DNA of 61,834 bases from Bacteroidia bacterium (GCA_030537315.1 JAUNNZ010000008.1:1-61834), one strand, 5' to 3'. Shown: positions 7,083 to 17,584, numbered from the stretch's first letter. Notes: generated by a model not told the origin, from the letters alone. Numbers and translations: made by a program.

Positions 7083-10076
7083 ATGAAGAAGATATTCTCT
7101 CTCCTCTTAGTCCTCCTTCCGCTGACGCTCAGCGCAGCCGTTGAGGACTGGCAGAATCCTGCAGTCAACCAGCGAAACCGCCTGCCTATGGCGGCAAGTT
7201 TCACTACGGACAGCCCTGTGATGTACCTCCACGGCGAATGGGCTTTTATGCGCTACGACACCCCGTCCGCCCGCTCCAGGGACTTTTTCAAGCCAGGCGT
7301 CGATGATTCCGACTGGGGCGTGATGCCTATCCCGGGCCTCTGGGAACTCAACGGCTACGGCGACCCTCTTTATGCCAACGTCGACTATCCGTGGACGGGC
7401 CATTACAAGAATAATCCGCCTTTCGTCCCGGAAGAGCACAACTATGTGGGGCAGTACCGCAGGAGCTGGGTCATCCCGGCTGAGTGGAAAGGCCGCGACC
7501 TTCACCTCGTGATAGGGTCCGTCACTTCCAATGTGCGCATCTGGATCAACGGCAAGGAAGTCGGCTACAGCGAGGACAGCAAGCTCGAGGCGCGTTTCGA
7601 CATAACAAGATATGTGAAATTCGGCGAGGAGAACCTTTTCGCTTTCGAAGTTTTCCGCTGGTGCGACGGCACTTATATGGAGGACCAGGACTTCTGGGAT
7701 TATACGGGATTCGCCCGCGAAACCTATCTTCTGGCGCTGCCGAAGGCGCGTCTGGAAGACATCCACGTAAGCGCCGGGATGGACGGCAGATATAAGATCG
7801 ATGCCAGGCTCACCAAGGGTGCCAAGGCGAAATTCTACATCAGCGGACCTGATATGAAGGAGATCGAGACCCCGCTTGAGGGTACGCTCGAGAACGTGAA
7901 GCTCTGGTCTGCCGAACAGCCGTCCCTGTATGGCCTCAAGGTCGTGGTCTCTGACAGCAAGGGTGTCACCCAGACCAATTATGTCAATTTCGGATTCCGC
8001 GACGTGCGCATCGAGAACGGGCAGTTCCTCGTAAATGGCAAGGCCGTGCTCATCAAGGGCGCCGACCGCCACGAGATGTCCGCGAAGGGCGGATATTACG
8101 TGAGCGCCCGGGAGATGCTTCAGGATATAGAGATTATGAAGCGCCTCAATATCAACGCAGTCCGTACAAGCCACTATCCGAACGATCCGGTGTGGTATGA
8201 CCTGTGTGATGTGTTCGGCATTTACGTGGTCGATGAGGCCGACAACGAATCGCACGGAATGGGTTACGGCCCTGAGTCCCTTGCAAAGAGGGAGGACTAC
8301 GTGCAGACCCACGTCGAGCGTGTGAGCCGTATGGCGCAGCGCGACTTCAACCATCCGTCCGTCGTGCTTTGGAGCCTCGGCAACGAGGCCGGCAACGGCA
8401 TAGGCTTCTATAAGGCATACGACTGGCTCAAGGCATACGATTCATCCCGTCCGGTCCAGTATGAGCGGGCGCTGCACTATGATTTCTCATCGGAATACAA
8501 CACCGATATCTATTGTCCGATGTATATGGAGGTGCCGGATGTCGAAAGATATGCATCCGAGAAGCGCGAAAAGCCTCTCATCCAGTGTGAGTACTCCCAC
8601 GCCATGGGCAACTCGATGGGTGGTTTCAAGGAGTATTGGGACCTTTACCGCAAGTATCCTCAGCTTCAAGGCGGATTCATCTGGGATTTCGTGGACCAGG
8701 CTGTCCGCTGGCCTTCGGACAAGTCGTTCAACGGCTATATGTATGCTTTCGGCGGCGACTTCAACGAATATGACCCGACCGACAACTCTTTCAACTGCAA
8801 CGGCATCATAGCTGCCGACCGCAGCTGGCATCCGCACGCTTACGAGGTCCAGAAGGAATACCAGAGCATCTGGACGTCGGCGACTCCGGAGGAACTCCTG
8901 GAAGGTGTCGTGCACGTGTACAACGAGAATTTCTTCAAGGACCTGAGCGGCTACGAACTCCATTGGACCCTTTCTTCCGACGGCGACGTGCTGAGAGCGG
9001 GGACTGTCAGCAATCTTGACGTCCAGCCTCAGCAGACTGCGAAAGTTGACCTGGGATATGGCAGTCTCGCCGCCGATACTTCCTCCGGCATCCGCACGGA
9101 CCTCTTCCTTAATGTCGAATACAGGCTCAAAGCTGCAGAGAATCTTCTGCCGGCAGGCCACGTGGCCGCTCATCAGCAGCTTGTGATCAAGGATGATTGT
9201 GAGGCCTTCTATCGGGTTTATACCGGCGCTGACAACTGGAACGGGATCGGTTATTCAATGGACTTTGATCCGGAGACGGGTGCGCTCTGCTCGTTCAAGG
9301 CAGCAGGCAGGGAACTTCTGTCAGAGTCTCTGATGCCTTGCTTCGGCCGCTGTGTCACGGAAAATGACCTTGGCGCCTGGCTCCAGATGCGTATGAAGGC
9401 CTGGCTCTATCCTGAATTCACGGTGGAGTCGATGAAGCGTGACGGCAATGTGATGGAGGTCATCTACAAGGTTTCCGATCTCGGGAAGGTCAGTATGAAA
9501 TACGAAATGGCCGAAAACGGCTCCATCAAGGTTACCGAAAGGCTGTATGACGTCCGCAGCGATGCTCCGGGCCTTTTCAGGGTGGGTGTCGAGTTCGCCG
9601 TCCCGGGTCAGTTCGACAGGATAGATTTCTACGGAGAAGGTCCTTTCGAGAACTATTCCGACCGTCAGTCGGCTTCGGAGGTCGGCAGGTACATACAGAA
9701 AGTCGCCGACCAGTACCACTATGGTTATGCGCGTCCGCAGGAGTCCGGAAACCACACCGGCATCAGGCATATATCAGTGATCAACGACGTCGAGCAGGGT
9801 ATCAGGATCGTCTGCACCGGCAAGCCGTTCGAAGCTACCGTGCTTCCGTTCGGCCGCAAGGCTATCGATATGTCGATCACAGGCGGCGGCCGCAACCGTG
9901 GCGGTGACCAGCGCCATTCAGTCGAACTCCGTCCGGACGGCCTCACGCACGTCAACCTCGACCTGATGCAGATGGGTGTCGGCGGCGCCAATTCCTGGGG
10001 TTCGGTTCCTCTGCCTCAGTATCGCATCACCCCTGGCGAATATGAATTCAGTTTTGTGATTGAAGCTCTCCGTTAA
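7083..10076 (+). CDS. Glycoside hydrolase family 2 beta-galactosidase-like enzyme, exported
   Basis: Large GH2 enzyme (997 residues) with a Sec signal peptide at 1-18 (MKKIFSLLLVLLPLTLSAA). Order: jelly-roll sugar-binding domain (about 30-220), beta-sandwich, TIM barrel (about 300-590), then a beta-galactosidase small chain/domain 5 at the C-terminus, as in LacZ. Catalytic residues are visible: acid/base Glu435 in LGNEAGNG and nucleophile Glu503 in QCEYSHAMGNS; VDEADNESHG is the usual strand-3 motif. Substrate beyond a beta-galactoside-like linkage cannot be fixed. It heads a run with two GH3 genes, suggesting breakdown of a plant or host glycan, though no SusC/SusD pair is in view. Confidence 0.92.
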   Translation: MKKIFSLLLVLLPLTLSAAVEDWQNPAVNQRNRLPMAASFTTDSPVMYLHGEWAFMRYDTPSARSRDFFKPGVDDSDWGVMPIPGLWELNGYGDPLYANVDYPWTGHYKNNPPFVPEEHNYVGQYRRSWVIPAEWKGRDLHLVIGSVTSNVRIWINGKEVGYSEDSKLEARFDITRYVKFGEENLFAFEVFRWCDGTYMEDQDFWDYTGFARETYLLALPKARLEDIHVSAGMDGRYKIDARLTKGAKAKFYISGPDMKEIETPLEGTLENVKLWSAEQPSLYGLKVVVSDSKGVTQTNYVNFGFRDVRIENGQFLVNGKAVLIKGADRHEMSAKGGYYVSAREMLQDIEIMKRLNINAVRTSHYPNDPVWYDLCDVFGIYVVDEADNESHGMGYGPESLAKREDYVQTHVERVSRMAQRDFNHPSVVLWSLGNEAGNGIGFYKAYDWLKAYDSSRPVQYERALHYDFSSEYNTDIYCPMYMEVPDVERYASEKREKPLIQCEYSHAMGNSMGGFKEYWDLYRKYPQLQGGFIWDFVDQAVRWPSDKSFNGYMYAFGGDFNEYDPTDNSFNCNGIIAADRSWHPHAYEVQKEYQSIWTSATPEELLEGVVHVYNENFFKDLSGYELHWTLSSDGDVLRAGTVSNLDVQPQQTAKVDLGYGSLAADTSSGIRTDLFLNVEYRLKAAENLLPAGHVAAHQQLVIKDDCEAFYRVYTGADNWNGIGYSMDFDPETGALCSFKAAGRELLSESLMPCFGRCVTENDLGAWLQMRMKAWLYPEFTVESMKRDGNVMEVIYKVSDLGKVSMKYEMAENGSIKVTERLYDVRSDAPGLFRVGVEFAVPGQFDRIDFYGEGPFENYSDRQSASEVGRYIQKVADQYHYGYARPQESGNHTGIRHISVINDVEQGIRIVCTGKPFEATVLPFGRKAIDMSITGGGRNRGGDQRHSVELRPDGLTHVNLDLMQMGVGGANSWGSVPLPQYRITPGEYEFSFVIEALR

Positions 10077-10098
10077 ATACACACAACACAATACCAAT

Positions 10099-12432
10099 AT
10101 GAAAAAACTTATTGCAATGATTGCATTCGGTGCCCTTGCGGCTGCCAGTGTTTCGGCCCAGCCTAAGTTGACGAAAGATAATATTGATGAGGTCATAGCC
10201 GCTATGACCCTCGAGGAGAAGGCCACCCTTGTGGTCGGCTCGGGATGGGGCAGTATGAATGCCGGCTCGATGACCGCCGCTTCGCGCGTGCTCGTGCCGG
10301 GCGCTGCCGGAACAACCCAGGCGATTCCACGCCTCGGTATCCCTCAGACCGTCCTCTCCGACGGTCCTGCCGGCCTTCGCATTGACCCGAAACGTCAGGG
10401 TACCGACAAGACATTCTATTGCACCGGCTTCCCGGTAGGTACTGTCCTGGCCTGTACCTTTGACGCCCCTATGGTGGAGGAACTCCTCGCCGCGATGGGC
10501 AATGAGGTTCTTGAATATGGCGCCGACGTGCTTCTTGCGCCGGGTATGAATCTCCACCGCAACCCGCTCTGCGGCCGCAACTTCGAGTATTTCTCCGAGG
10601 ATCCTTTCCTCAGCGGCAAGATTTCGGCCGCATACGTGCGCGGCATCCAGAGCCAGGGCGTGGGCGTGTCCGTGAAGCATTTTGCATTCAACAACCAGGA
10701 GATCAACCGAATGGAGAATGACGCCCGTGTAGGCGTACGGGCCCTCCGTGAACTCTATCTGAAGAACTTCGAAATCGCAGTCCGTGAGGGAGACCCTTGG
10801 ACCGTGATGTCGTCGTACAACAAGGTCAACGGCAGTTTCACCCAGCAGAGCCACGACCTCCTCACCACCATCCTCCGCGACGAGTGGGGATTCAAGGGTA
10901 TGGTGATGACCGACTGGGGCACGAAGGACGGTACGGTCAAGGCTGTGCAGGCCGGCAATGACCTGATGGAGCCGGGTGCTCCGGTCGAGACCCAGCGCAT
11001 CATCGCGGCCGTCAACGACGGCACTCTCGATGTCGCCGACCTTGACAGAAACGTGAAGAAGATTCTCCAGTTCATAGTACGCACTCCGCGCTTTGCCGGT
11101 TACAAATATTCCGATGCTCCGGATCTGGAGGCCCACGCCGCACTCGTGCGCAAGGCGGCCGCCGACGGTATGGTCCTTCTTGAGAACAACGGAATGCTTC
11201 CGTTCGAGACCACAGGCAACGTGGCTCTGTTCGGCCTCAATGCCTATAAGTCGATAGCCGGCGGCACAGGTTCCGGCAACGTGAACAAGCCTTATATCCG
11301 CCATATCAGCGAAGGTCTTGAGGCGGCTGGTTTCAAGCTCGATGAAAGAATCGCGCTTCTCTACAAGACGTACCGCGATTACCAGAATGCTGAAGACGTC
11401 AACGCACGCTTCCTTCCGGGACAGCCTCTCGGCGGCGAGCTCTCGCTCGGCGACGGCGTGATGCCTGAAATGGCAGTGCGGCCTGTCGTGATCAGCAATT
11501 CCGTTTCAAGAAACGACGCTGCAATCGTCGTCATCGGCCGCAATGCCGGCGAGGGTGACGACCGCACTCTCGAAAACGATTTCGACCTCACCGCGGCGGA
11601 ACGCGAACTCATCACCAACGTCTGCAACGCATACCATAAGGAAGGCAAGAAGGTGGTTGTCGTCCTGAATGTCGGAGGCGTTGTCGAGACCGCATCCTGG
11701 AAGCACCTTCCTGATGCCATCCTTCTTGCCTGGACTCCGGGGCAGGAGGTTGGAAACAGTGTCGCCGACGTGCTTACGGGCAAGTCCAATCCTTCCGGAA
11801 AACTGGCGATGACCTTCCCTGTGAACTATCTTGACATCCCGTCATCGCACAACTTCCCATACTACAAGCCTCAGCCTCAGAGGGGCCGCGGCTTCTTCGG
11901 ACCTGCACAGAAACCTGCTCCGCTCAAGGATTACGACTACACCGACTATGCCGAAGGCCTGAACGTGGGCTACAGATATTTCACCACCAACAATGTGGCT
12001 GTCTCATATCCTTTCGGATACGGTCTCAGCTATACCGATTTCGAATATGGCAAGCCTTCCGCCAAACTCGCGTCAGACGGCAGTGTGACAATCACCGTCA
12101 CCGTCAGGAACACCGGAAAGGTGGCCGGCAAGGAAGCCGTACAGGCCTACGTCGCCGCACCTGCGGGCGGCCTTGAGAAGCCGGCCCGCGAGCTCAAGGC
12201 ATTTGCGAAGACACGCGAACTGCAGCCGGGCGAGAGCCAGACCCTCACGATGAAGGTCACGGCATACGAGCTTGCTTCCTTCAATGAAGATGCTTCCGAG
12301 TGGCAGACTGCCGCCGGCACATACAAGGTGCTCATCGGTGCATCTGTCGATGACATACGCGGTACCTCGGAATTCAAAGTTTCAAAGGTAAAGAGCTGGA
12401 AGGCAAACAGAGCGTTGTTATGCGAAAAGTAG
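10099..12432 (+). CDS. Glycoside hydrolase family 3 beta-glucosidase-like enzyme, exported
   Basis: GH3 enzyme of 777 residues with a signal peptide (MKKLIAMIAFGALAAASVSAQ); the ATG at 10099 is chosen because it starts that peptide. Domains: TIM barrel with LSDGPAGLR and catalytic nucleophile Asp272 in VMTDWGT, alpha/beta sandwich carrying the acid/base region (GRNAGEGDDRT), and a C-terminal fibronectin-III-like domain. Family activities include beta-glucosidase, beta-xylosidase and others; sequence does not decide. Its 3' end overlaps the next GH3 gene by 13 nt, so the pair is cotranscribed and probably translationally coupled. Confidence 0.92.
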   Translation: MKKLIAMIAFGALAAASVSAQPKLTKDNIDEVIAAMTLEEKATLVVGSGWGSMNAGSMTAASRVLVPGAAGTTQAIPRLGIPQTVLSDGPAGLRIDPKRQGTDKTFYCTGFPVGTVLACTFDAPMVEELLAAMGNEVLEYGADVLLAPGMNLHRNPLCGRNFEYFSEDPFLSGKISAAYVRGIQSQGVGVSVKHFAFNNQEINRMENDARVGVRALRELYLKNFEIAVREGDPWTVMSSYNKVNGSFTQQSHDLLTTILRDEWGFKGMVMTDWGTKDGTVKAVQAGNDLMEPGAPVETQRIIAAVNDGTLDVADLDRNVKKILQFIVRTPRFAGYKYSDAPDLEAHAALVRKAAADGMVLLENNGMLPFETTGNVALFGLNAYKSIAGGTGSGNVNKPYIRHISEGLEAAGFKLDERIALLYKTYRDYQNAEDVNARFLPGQPLGGELSLGDGVMPEMAVRPVVISNSVSRNDAAIVVIGRNAGEGDDRTLENDFDLTAAERELITNVCNAYHKEGKKVVVVLNVGGVVETASWKHLPDAILLAWTPGQEVGNSVADVLTGKSNPSGKLAMTFPVNYLDIPSSHNFPYYKPQPQRGRGFFGPAQKPAPLKDYDYTDYAEGLNVGYRYFTTNNVAVSYPFGYGLSYTDFEYGKPSAKLASDGSVTITVTVRNTGKVAGKEAVQAYVAAPAGGLEKPARELKAFAKTRELQPGESQTLTMKVTAYELASFNEDASEWQTAAGTYKVLIGASVDDIRGTSEFKVSKVKSWKANRALLCEK

Positions 12433-14672
12433 TTTATTCACTTGCACTGGCACTTCTGTGCCTTGGATGCACAAATACGAAATGCCCTCAGGACGCCCTG
12501 ATGGGCCACGAGGCGGAGATTGACGCGATCATCGCGCAGATGACTCTTGAAGAGAAGGTGCAGATGCTCCATTCGAAGACCATTATGTCTTCGGAGGGTG
12601 TCCCGCGCCTCGGCATACAGGATATCAAGTATGCCGACGGTCCTTTCGGCGTTCGTGAAGAGGTTGGGGACGGCTTCCGGCCGCTCGGCTGGCAGATGGA
12701 TTCCGCCACATATTTCCCTACGGGTTCGGCTCTTGCCGCAACCTGGTCTCCGGAACTTGCATACAGCTATGGCAACGGCATAGGCCAGGAGGCCCGCCGT
12801 CGCGGCAAGGACGTAATGCTCGGCCCTGCCATCAATATCCAACGTTTGCCGGTAGGCGGTCGCTCGTATGAATATCTCAGTGAGGATCCTTTCCTCAGCG
12901 CCCGCCTCGCAGTGGGCTATGTGAAGGGTATGCAGGATGCCGGCACAGCCGCCTGCATCAAGCATTTTGCGCTGAACAATCAGGAGACGAACCGCGGTTC
13001 GGTGAACGTGATTGCCGACGAACGCACGATGCGTGAGATTTATCTCAAGCCGTTCGAGGCTGCTGTCCGCGAGGGTGGCGCGATGTGCGTGATGCCCGCG
13101 TACAACAAGGTCAATGGCGATTATTGTTCGGAAAACGAGCATCTGCTTAATGAAATACTGCGTGGCGAGTGGGGCTTCAAGGGTATGACCGTCTCCGACT
13201 GGGGCGGGACACACAGCACTATGGGTGCGGCCCTGCACGGTCTTGACGTGCAGATGACCGGCGACAACTATCTTGGACGGCCTGTCATCGATTCCATCGC
13301 GACAGGCGCACTTTCCGAGACCGTCGTCGATGCGAAGGTCCGCGAAATCCTCCGCCTGCGCTTTGCAATCTCGCCTGTTCCTGAAGATGAGGCTAATACG
13401 GTTTTGGCTTCACAGCCCGAGACCCGTGCCATTGCCAAGACAGTGGCGGAGAAATCCATTGTCCTCCTTCAGAACAACGGCATTCTGCCTCTGTCCCCTG
13501 ACGTGAAGAAGATTGCCGTCATAGGCCGCAACGCGGAGGCGCTCACCGCTTCCGGCGGAATGGGTGCCGGCGTTAAAACGCCATATGAAATCACCCCGCT
13601 TGCAGGTATAAGAAACCGCGCGCCGGAAGGCGTGGAGGTTACATACGCCCCTGCGTACAAGAACTATCTCGGTATGTTCGCCCGCTGGTTCGGCCAGGAG
13701 CTTGGCCCGGACGTCGCCCTGGAACTTGACGAGCAACCGGATCCTGCTATGCTTGCGGAAGCGGTGTCCCTGGCCCGCGAGGCTGATGTGGTGCTCTATT
13801 TCTGCGGCACCAACAAGAATATAGAGTCGGAAGGTTCCGACCGTACTGACATCAAATTGCCTGTCGGCCAGAATCAGATTGCCGCCGCGCTTGCCGATGC
13901 AAATGCCAATCTTGTGACTGTTGTCATCTCTGGCGGCCCTTGTGAGCTTGAGGCTGTGACAGAGTGCTCCGCGGCATTGCTTCAGGGTTGGTGGAACGGG
14001 TTGGAAGGCGGCACTGCGCTCGCTGAAGTCCTCTTCGGAGATATTGCCCCTTCCGGCAAACTTCCGTTCTCGATGCCATTCAAACTTCAGGATTCGCCGG
14101 CTTATGCGCTGCATAATTTCCCGCCTGAAGAGGAAGTTGAAGAAGATCTGTTCGGTGCGAGATACCGCCGCGATATCGTGGGCAACCGCAGACCGCGGTT
14201 GCCGCGCTACAAGCAGACATCGGAATATACCGAAGGCCTGCTGGTAGGATACAGGTGGTTTGATACGAAGTTCATCCCTGTGCTCTATCCGTTCGGTTAT
14301 GGCCTTTCCTATGTCGATTTTGAATACGGTGACATCAAGGTGTCGGCGGATCAGTTCGGCATTGATGACGACATCAAGGTCTCATTTACCGTCAGGAACT
14401 GCGGAAAGATGGACGCTGAAGAGGTCGCACAGCTGTATGTGGGCCGCCCTGACGCGCAGGTCGAATGGCCTGCGAAGGAGCTCAAGGCATTCAGCAGAAT
14501 CGCCTTGAAGCCAGGCCAGAGCCGCAAGGTAACACTTGCGGTGCCGGTCAGCGAACTTTGCTATTGGGACGTTGAAAAGAACGCCTGGTCGTTGGAAGCC
14601 GGCCGTCTTGACATTATGGTCGGCAGTTCGTCAAAGGATATAAGACTGAACAGTTTTGTAACAATAAAGTGA
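12420..14672 (+). CDS. Glycoside hydrolase family 3 enzyme, lipoprotein
   Basis: Second GH3 enzyme, 750 residues, with a lipoprotein signal (lipobox LCLGC, Cys16), so it is probably anchored to the outer membrane. Motifs: YADGPFGVR, KHFALNNQETNR, nucleophile Asp260 in TVSDWGGTH, and a C-terminal fibronectin-III-like domain. It is only distantly similar to the preceding GH3, so this is not a recent tandem duplication; a different linkage or side-chain target is likely. Together with the GH2 gene it forms a small glycan-degrading operon. Confidence 0.91.
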   Translation: MRKVVYSLALALLCLGCTNTKCPQDALMGHEAEIDAIIAQMTLEEKVQMLHSKTIMSSEGVPRLGIQDIKYADGPFGVREEVGDGFRPLGWQMDSATYFPTGSALAATWSPELAYSYGNGIGQEARRRGKDVMLGPAINIQRLPVGGRSYEYLSEDPFLSARLAVGYVKGMQDAGTAACIKHFALNNQETNRGSVNVIADERTMREIYLKPFEAAVREGGAMCVMPAYNKVNGDYCSENEHLLNEILRGEWGFKGMTVSDWGGTHSTMGAALHGLDVQMTGDNYLGRPVIDSIATGALSETVVDAKVREILRLRFAISPVPEDEANTVLASQPETRAIAKTVAEKSIVLLQNNGILPLSPDVKKIAVIGRNAEALTASGGMGAGVKTPYEITPLAGIRNRAPEGVEVTYAPAYKNYLGMFARWFGQELGPDVALELDEQPDPAMLAEAVSLAREADVVLYFCGTNKNIESEGSDRTDIKLPVGQNQIAAALADANANLVTVVISGGPCELEAVTECSAALLQGWWNGLEGGTALAEVLFGDIAPSGKLPFSMPFKLQDSPAYALHNFPPEEEVEEDLFGARYRRDIVGNRRPRLPRYKQTSEYTEGLLVGYRWFDTKFIPVLYPFGYGLSYVDFEYGDIKVSADQFGIDDDIKVSFTVRNCGKMDAEEVAQLYVGRPDAQVEWPAKELKAFSRIALKPGQSRKVTLAVPVSELCYWDVEKNAWSLEAGRLDIMVGSSSKDIRLNSFVTIK

Positions 14673-14680
14673 ATCGATAA

Positions 14681-15469
14681 GTGAAAAGAATCCTGCTCAC
14701 AGCTCTTGCATTCCTGGCGTTTCTGACAGAGGCGTCGGCGGATGACGCCCGTACGGCTTACATCAAGAAATACGCTCCTGTCGCCGTGAAGGAGATGAAG
14801 CGCACCGGCGTGCCGGCCAGCATCACGCTCGCCCAGGGCCTGCTGGAGTCGAACGCCGGGCGCTCGATGCTTGCCGTAGAGGGTAACAACCACTTCGGCG
14901 TGAAATGCCACAAGAACTGGACGGGCAAGACCATTCACAAGGATGCTGAGATTAAGAACGAATGCTTCCGCGCATATTCCAATGCGGAAGCGTCGTTCAG
15001 GGACCATTCCGACTTTCTCCGCAACGGGAAGCGTTACGATTTTCTCTTCGAGCTCAAGAAAGGTGATTACAAGGGCTGGGCTAACGGCTTGAAGAAAGCC
15101 GGATATGCAACCGACCCGGCTTACCCGCAGAAACTCATCAAGTTGATAGAAGAATATGACCTGGCGCGTTTCGATACGGGCAAGGTGATTGAGGCGAAGA
15201 CTCCTGCCGCTGTGGTTGAAGAAGCCCCGGCGAAGGTTGAGGAGCCTGTGGACAATACTGTCTATAGCGAGGTGCTGGATGTCTCGCTGACCAGGGAGGT
15301 CTTCAAGAAAAACGGGGCCGAATATATCCTTGCGAGAGCGGGGGAGACGTATGAATCCATAGCCCGTAACTATAGGCTTTTCAAGCACGAGATATTGAAA
15401 TACAATGGTCTGAATTCGCTCAAGCCGTTGCAGGAAGGTGAAATCGTATATATCAGTCCGAAGAGATAA
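14681..15469 (+). CDS. Glucosaminidase (GH73-like) with C-terminal LysM, exported
   Basis: Peptidoglycan hydrolase of 262 residues starting at GTG (14681), right after a TAA. A signal peptide (MKRILLTALAFLAFLTEASA) precedes an N-acetylglucosaminidase domain (about 24-165) with catalytic Glu in LAQGLLESNAGRS and the motifs NNHFGVKCH and FRAYSNAEASFRDHS. A Pro/Glu/Ala-rich linker leads to a LysM repeat (about 215-260, NYRLFKHEILKYNGL). It lies 8 bp after GH3 and abuts rel, so a cell-wall role rather than glycan uptake is likely. Confidence 0.88.
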   Translation: MKRILLTALAFLAFLTEASADDARTAYIKKYAPVAVKEMKRTGVPASITLAQGLLESNAGRSMLAVEGNNHFGVKCHKNWTGKTIHKDAEIKNECFRAYSNAEASFRDHSDFLRNGKRYDFLFELKKGDYKGWANGLKKAGYATDPAYPQKLIKLIEEYDLARFDTGKVIEAKTPAAVVEEAPAKVEEPVDNTVYSEVLDVSLTREVFKKNGAEYILARAGETYESIARNYRLFKHEILKYNGLNSLKPLQEGEIVYISPKR

Positions 15470-17584
15470 ATGGAGAATCTGGCAAAATCGGCAAGGGCCG
15501 TTGCGGCCGAGGCTTTGAGGGATGAGTTCCGTCACGACGGGACCACTCCTTTCATCAGTCACGCCGACAATGTGGCGTTCATCGTACAGGATGAGATAGG
15601 TCTGCCTGAGGAGTGCGTGGCCGCAGTATTCCTGCACGAGGCAACCAGGGCCCACAAGGATATAGATATCAGCATGTTCCCTGCGGACGTGCGCCAGATG
15701 GTCGATGGCCTGAACAAGATTTCCACCATAAAGCCAAAGGATACCAAGCTTGAGGCGGAGAACTACAAGAAGCTCATTGTCCAGTATTCTTCGGACCCGC
15801 GGGTCGTGGTACTGAAAATCGCCGACCGTCTGGAGGTGATGCGCAACCTGAGCATGTTCCCGAAGGCGTCCCGGGACCAGAAACTTCTCGAGACGCTTAT
15901 GCTCTATATGCCTCTTTCGCACCAGCTGGGGCTTTACAACATAAACAAGGAGCTTGCTGACATCTATTTCCGCTATGATTCCCCGGAGCAGTTCCGCCTT
16001 ATCACCAACAAGCTCAAGGCAGGGGAGAAGGAGCGCGAGCGGCTTATGCTCGAGTTTATCGAGCCTCTCAAGAAGAAGCTTTCCGATGCCGGCATCGTCT
16101 ATAAACTGAAGGTCCGTACGAAGAGCGCATATTCAATCCAACGGAAAATGCAGACCCAGAATGTTCCGTTCGAGGGAGTCTTCGACGTGTTTGCAATACG
16201 TTTCATCATAGACTGTGAACCGGACAACAAGCTTGAGAAGGATCTCTGCTGGAAGGTGTATTCATACGTGACGGAGGAGTATGAGCCGGATACCTCCCGC
16301 CTGCGCGACTGGCTCACGACTCCGCGCCCCAACGGCTACGAGTCCCTGCATATCACCGTCAAGAACAGGCAGGGCGCATATCTCGAAGTGCAGATACGCA
16401 CGAAGAGGATGGACGACGAGGCCGAGAACGGCGCGGCCGCCCATTGGGCCTACAAGGGGATCCAGCACGAACAGACCCTCGACCGCTGGCTCTCAAGCGT
16501 GCGCTACGCGCTTGAGCATCCGCTTGAGGGCAAGCCGGAGGATTTGCCGCAGGCTCCGGACAAGGACATATTCGTATTCACGCCTACAGGCGAATTGAAG
16601 ATGCTGCCGGCAGGCGCGACACTGCTCGACTTCGCCTTCAGCATACACAGCAACCTTGGATGCAAATGTACGGGAGGCCGCGTGAACGGCAAGACGGTGC
16701 AGATCAAGGACAAGCTCAAGACGGGTGATTCGGTGGAAATCCTGACATCGAAGAACCAGCGGCCGAGCCGCGACTGGCTGTCGTATGTGGTCACTTCGAA
16801 GGCAAGGAACAAGATCAAGCAGGAGCTGGACGTTGAGGAGAGGAAGGCTGCGGCGGAGGGCCGTGAAATTCTTGAGCGCAGGCTCAAGAACTGGAAGCTT
16901 GAGCTTCCGGACGACCTTCTGGTCGAGTATATGAAGGCGCACAAATATTCATCCGTGCTGCCTTTTATGGCCGCAATCGCACGCGAAGAGGTGGATATCA
17001 ACGACGTCAAGTCGTTCATCGTGGGGCACGATGCCGAGAATGCGGCCCATCTTGAGGAACTGCGTAAGGCTGATGCGGAGAAGCAGATGGTCGACATCGG
17101 CAAGAACTACTCTGCCGGGACTGACGACATACTTGTAATCAACGCCAAGGGCGTCAAGGGCCTTGAATACAAGATGGCCAGATGCTGCTCGCCGGTGTTC
17201 GGCGACGACGTGTTCGGCTTCGTGACACGCTCACAGGGTATCACCATACACAGGACCAACTGCCCTAACGCAGCGCGCCTGCATGAGCGCTATCCGTATC
17301 GCTGCCAGAACGTCATCTGGCAGGATACTCCGAGCGCCGGCAGCTTCCAGGTCGCCCTCCGGATTGAGGCGTCCTGCGACCACACCGTCATATCTCAGGT
17401 GATGGACGTCATAGGCCAGTTCAAGGCTTCGATACGCGCTTTCAACGTGGCGGAGCGCGAGAAGAATCACGAAAAGATGTTCGAGGTCAACGCGAAGATA
17501 CTTGTCCCTTCCAATCTGGAGCTGGACAAGATAATTTCCCAGTTGTCGATGCTTAAACTTGTAAGGAACGTGCGGCGCGTATAG
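15470..17584 (+). CDS. RelA/SpoT-family (p)ppGpp synthetase with degenerate hydrolase site
   Basis: Alarmone enzyme of 704 residues: HD-type domain (about 25-150), synthetase domain (about 190-310, with YSIQRKM, PRPNGYESLHITV and EVQIRT..DDEAENGAAAHW), TGS (about 360-420), helical/zinc-finger region (MARCCSPVFGDDVFGF) and C-terminal ACT. The synthetase looks intact. In the HD domain His31 and the late ADR Asp are kept, but the usual HDxxED block reads LHEATRA: Asp is Glu57, and the catalytic Glu-Asp pair is Arg60-Ala61. Hydrolysis is therefore probably lost, making it a RelA-like synthetase. It starts one base after the glucosaminidase stop. Confidence 0.9.
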   Translation: MENLAKSARAVAAEALRDEFRHDGTTPFISHADNVAFIVQDEIGLPEECVAAVFLHEATRAHKDIDISMFPADVRQMVDGLNKISTIKPKDTKLEAENYKKLIVQYSSDPRVVVLKIADRLEVMRNLSMFPKASRDQKLLETLMLYMPLSHQLGLYNINKELADIYFRYDSPEQFRLITNKLKAGEKERERLMLEFIEPLKKKLSDAGIVYKLKVRTKSAYSIQRKMQTQNVPFEGVFDVFAIRFIIDCEPDNKLEKDLCWKVYSYVTEEYEPDTSRLRDWLTTPRPNGYESLHITVKNRQGAYLEVQIRTKRMDDEAENGAAAHWAYKGIQHEQTLDRWLSSVRYALEHPLEGKPEDLPQAPDKDIFVFTPTGELKMLPAGATLLDFAFSIHSNLGCKCTGGRVNGKTVQIKDKLKTGDSVEILTSKNQRPSRDWLSYVVTSKARNKIKQELDVEERKAAAEGREILERRLKNWKLELPDDLLVEYMKAHKYSSVLPFMAAIAREEVDINDVKSFIVGHDAENAAHLEELRKADAEKQMVDIGKNYSAGTDDILVINAKGVKGLEYKMARCCSPVFGDDVFGFVTRSQGITIHRTNCPNAARLHERYPYRCQNVIWQDTPSAGSFQVALRIEASCDHTVISQVMDVIGQFKASIRAFNVAEREKNHEKMFEVNAKILVPSNLELDKIISQLSMLKLVRNVRRV

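Noticed and set aside
7083-17584. Complete polysaccharide utilisation locus
   Set aside because: No SusC/SusD pair or linked sensor is present; only the enzymes can be claimed.
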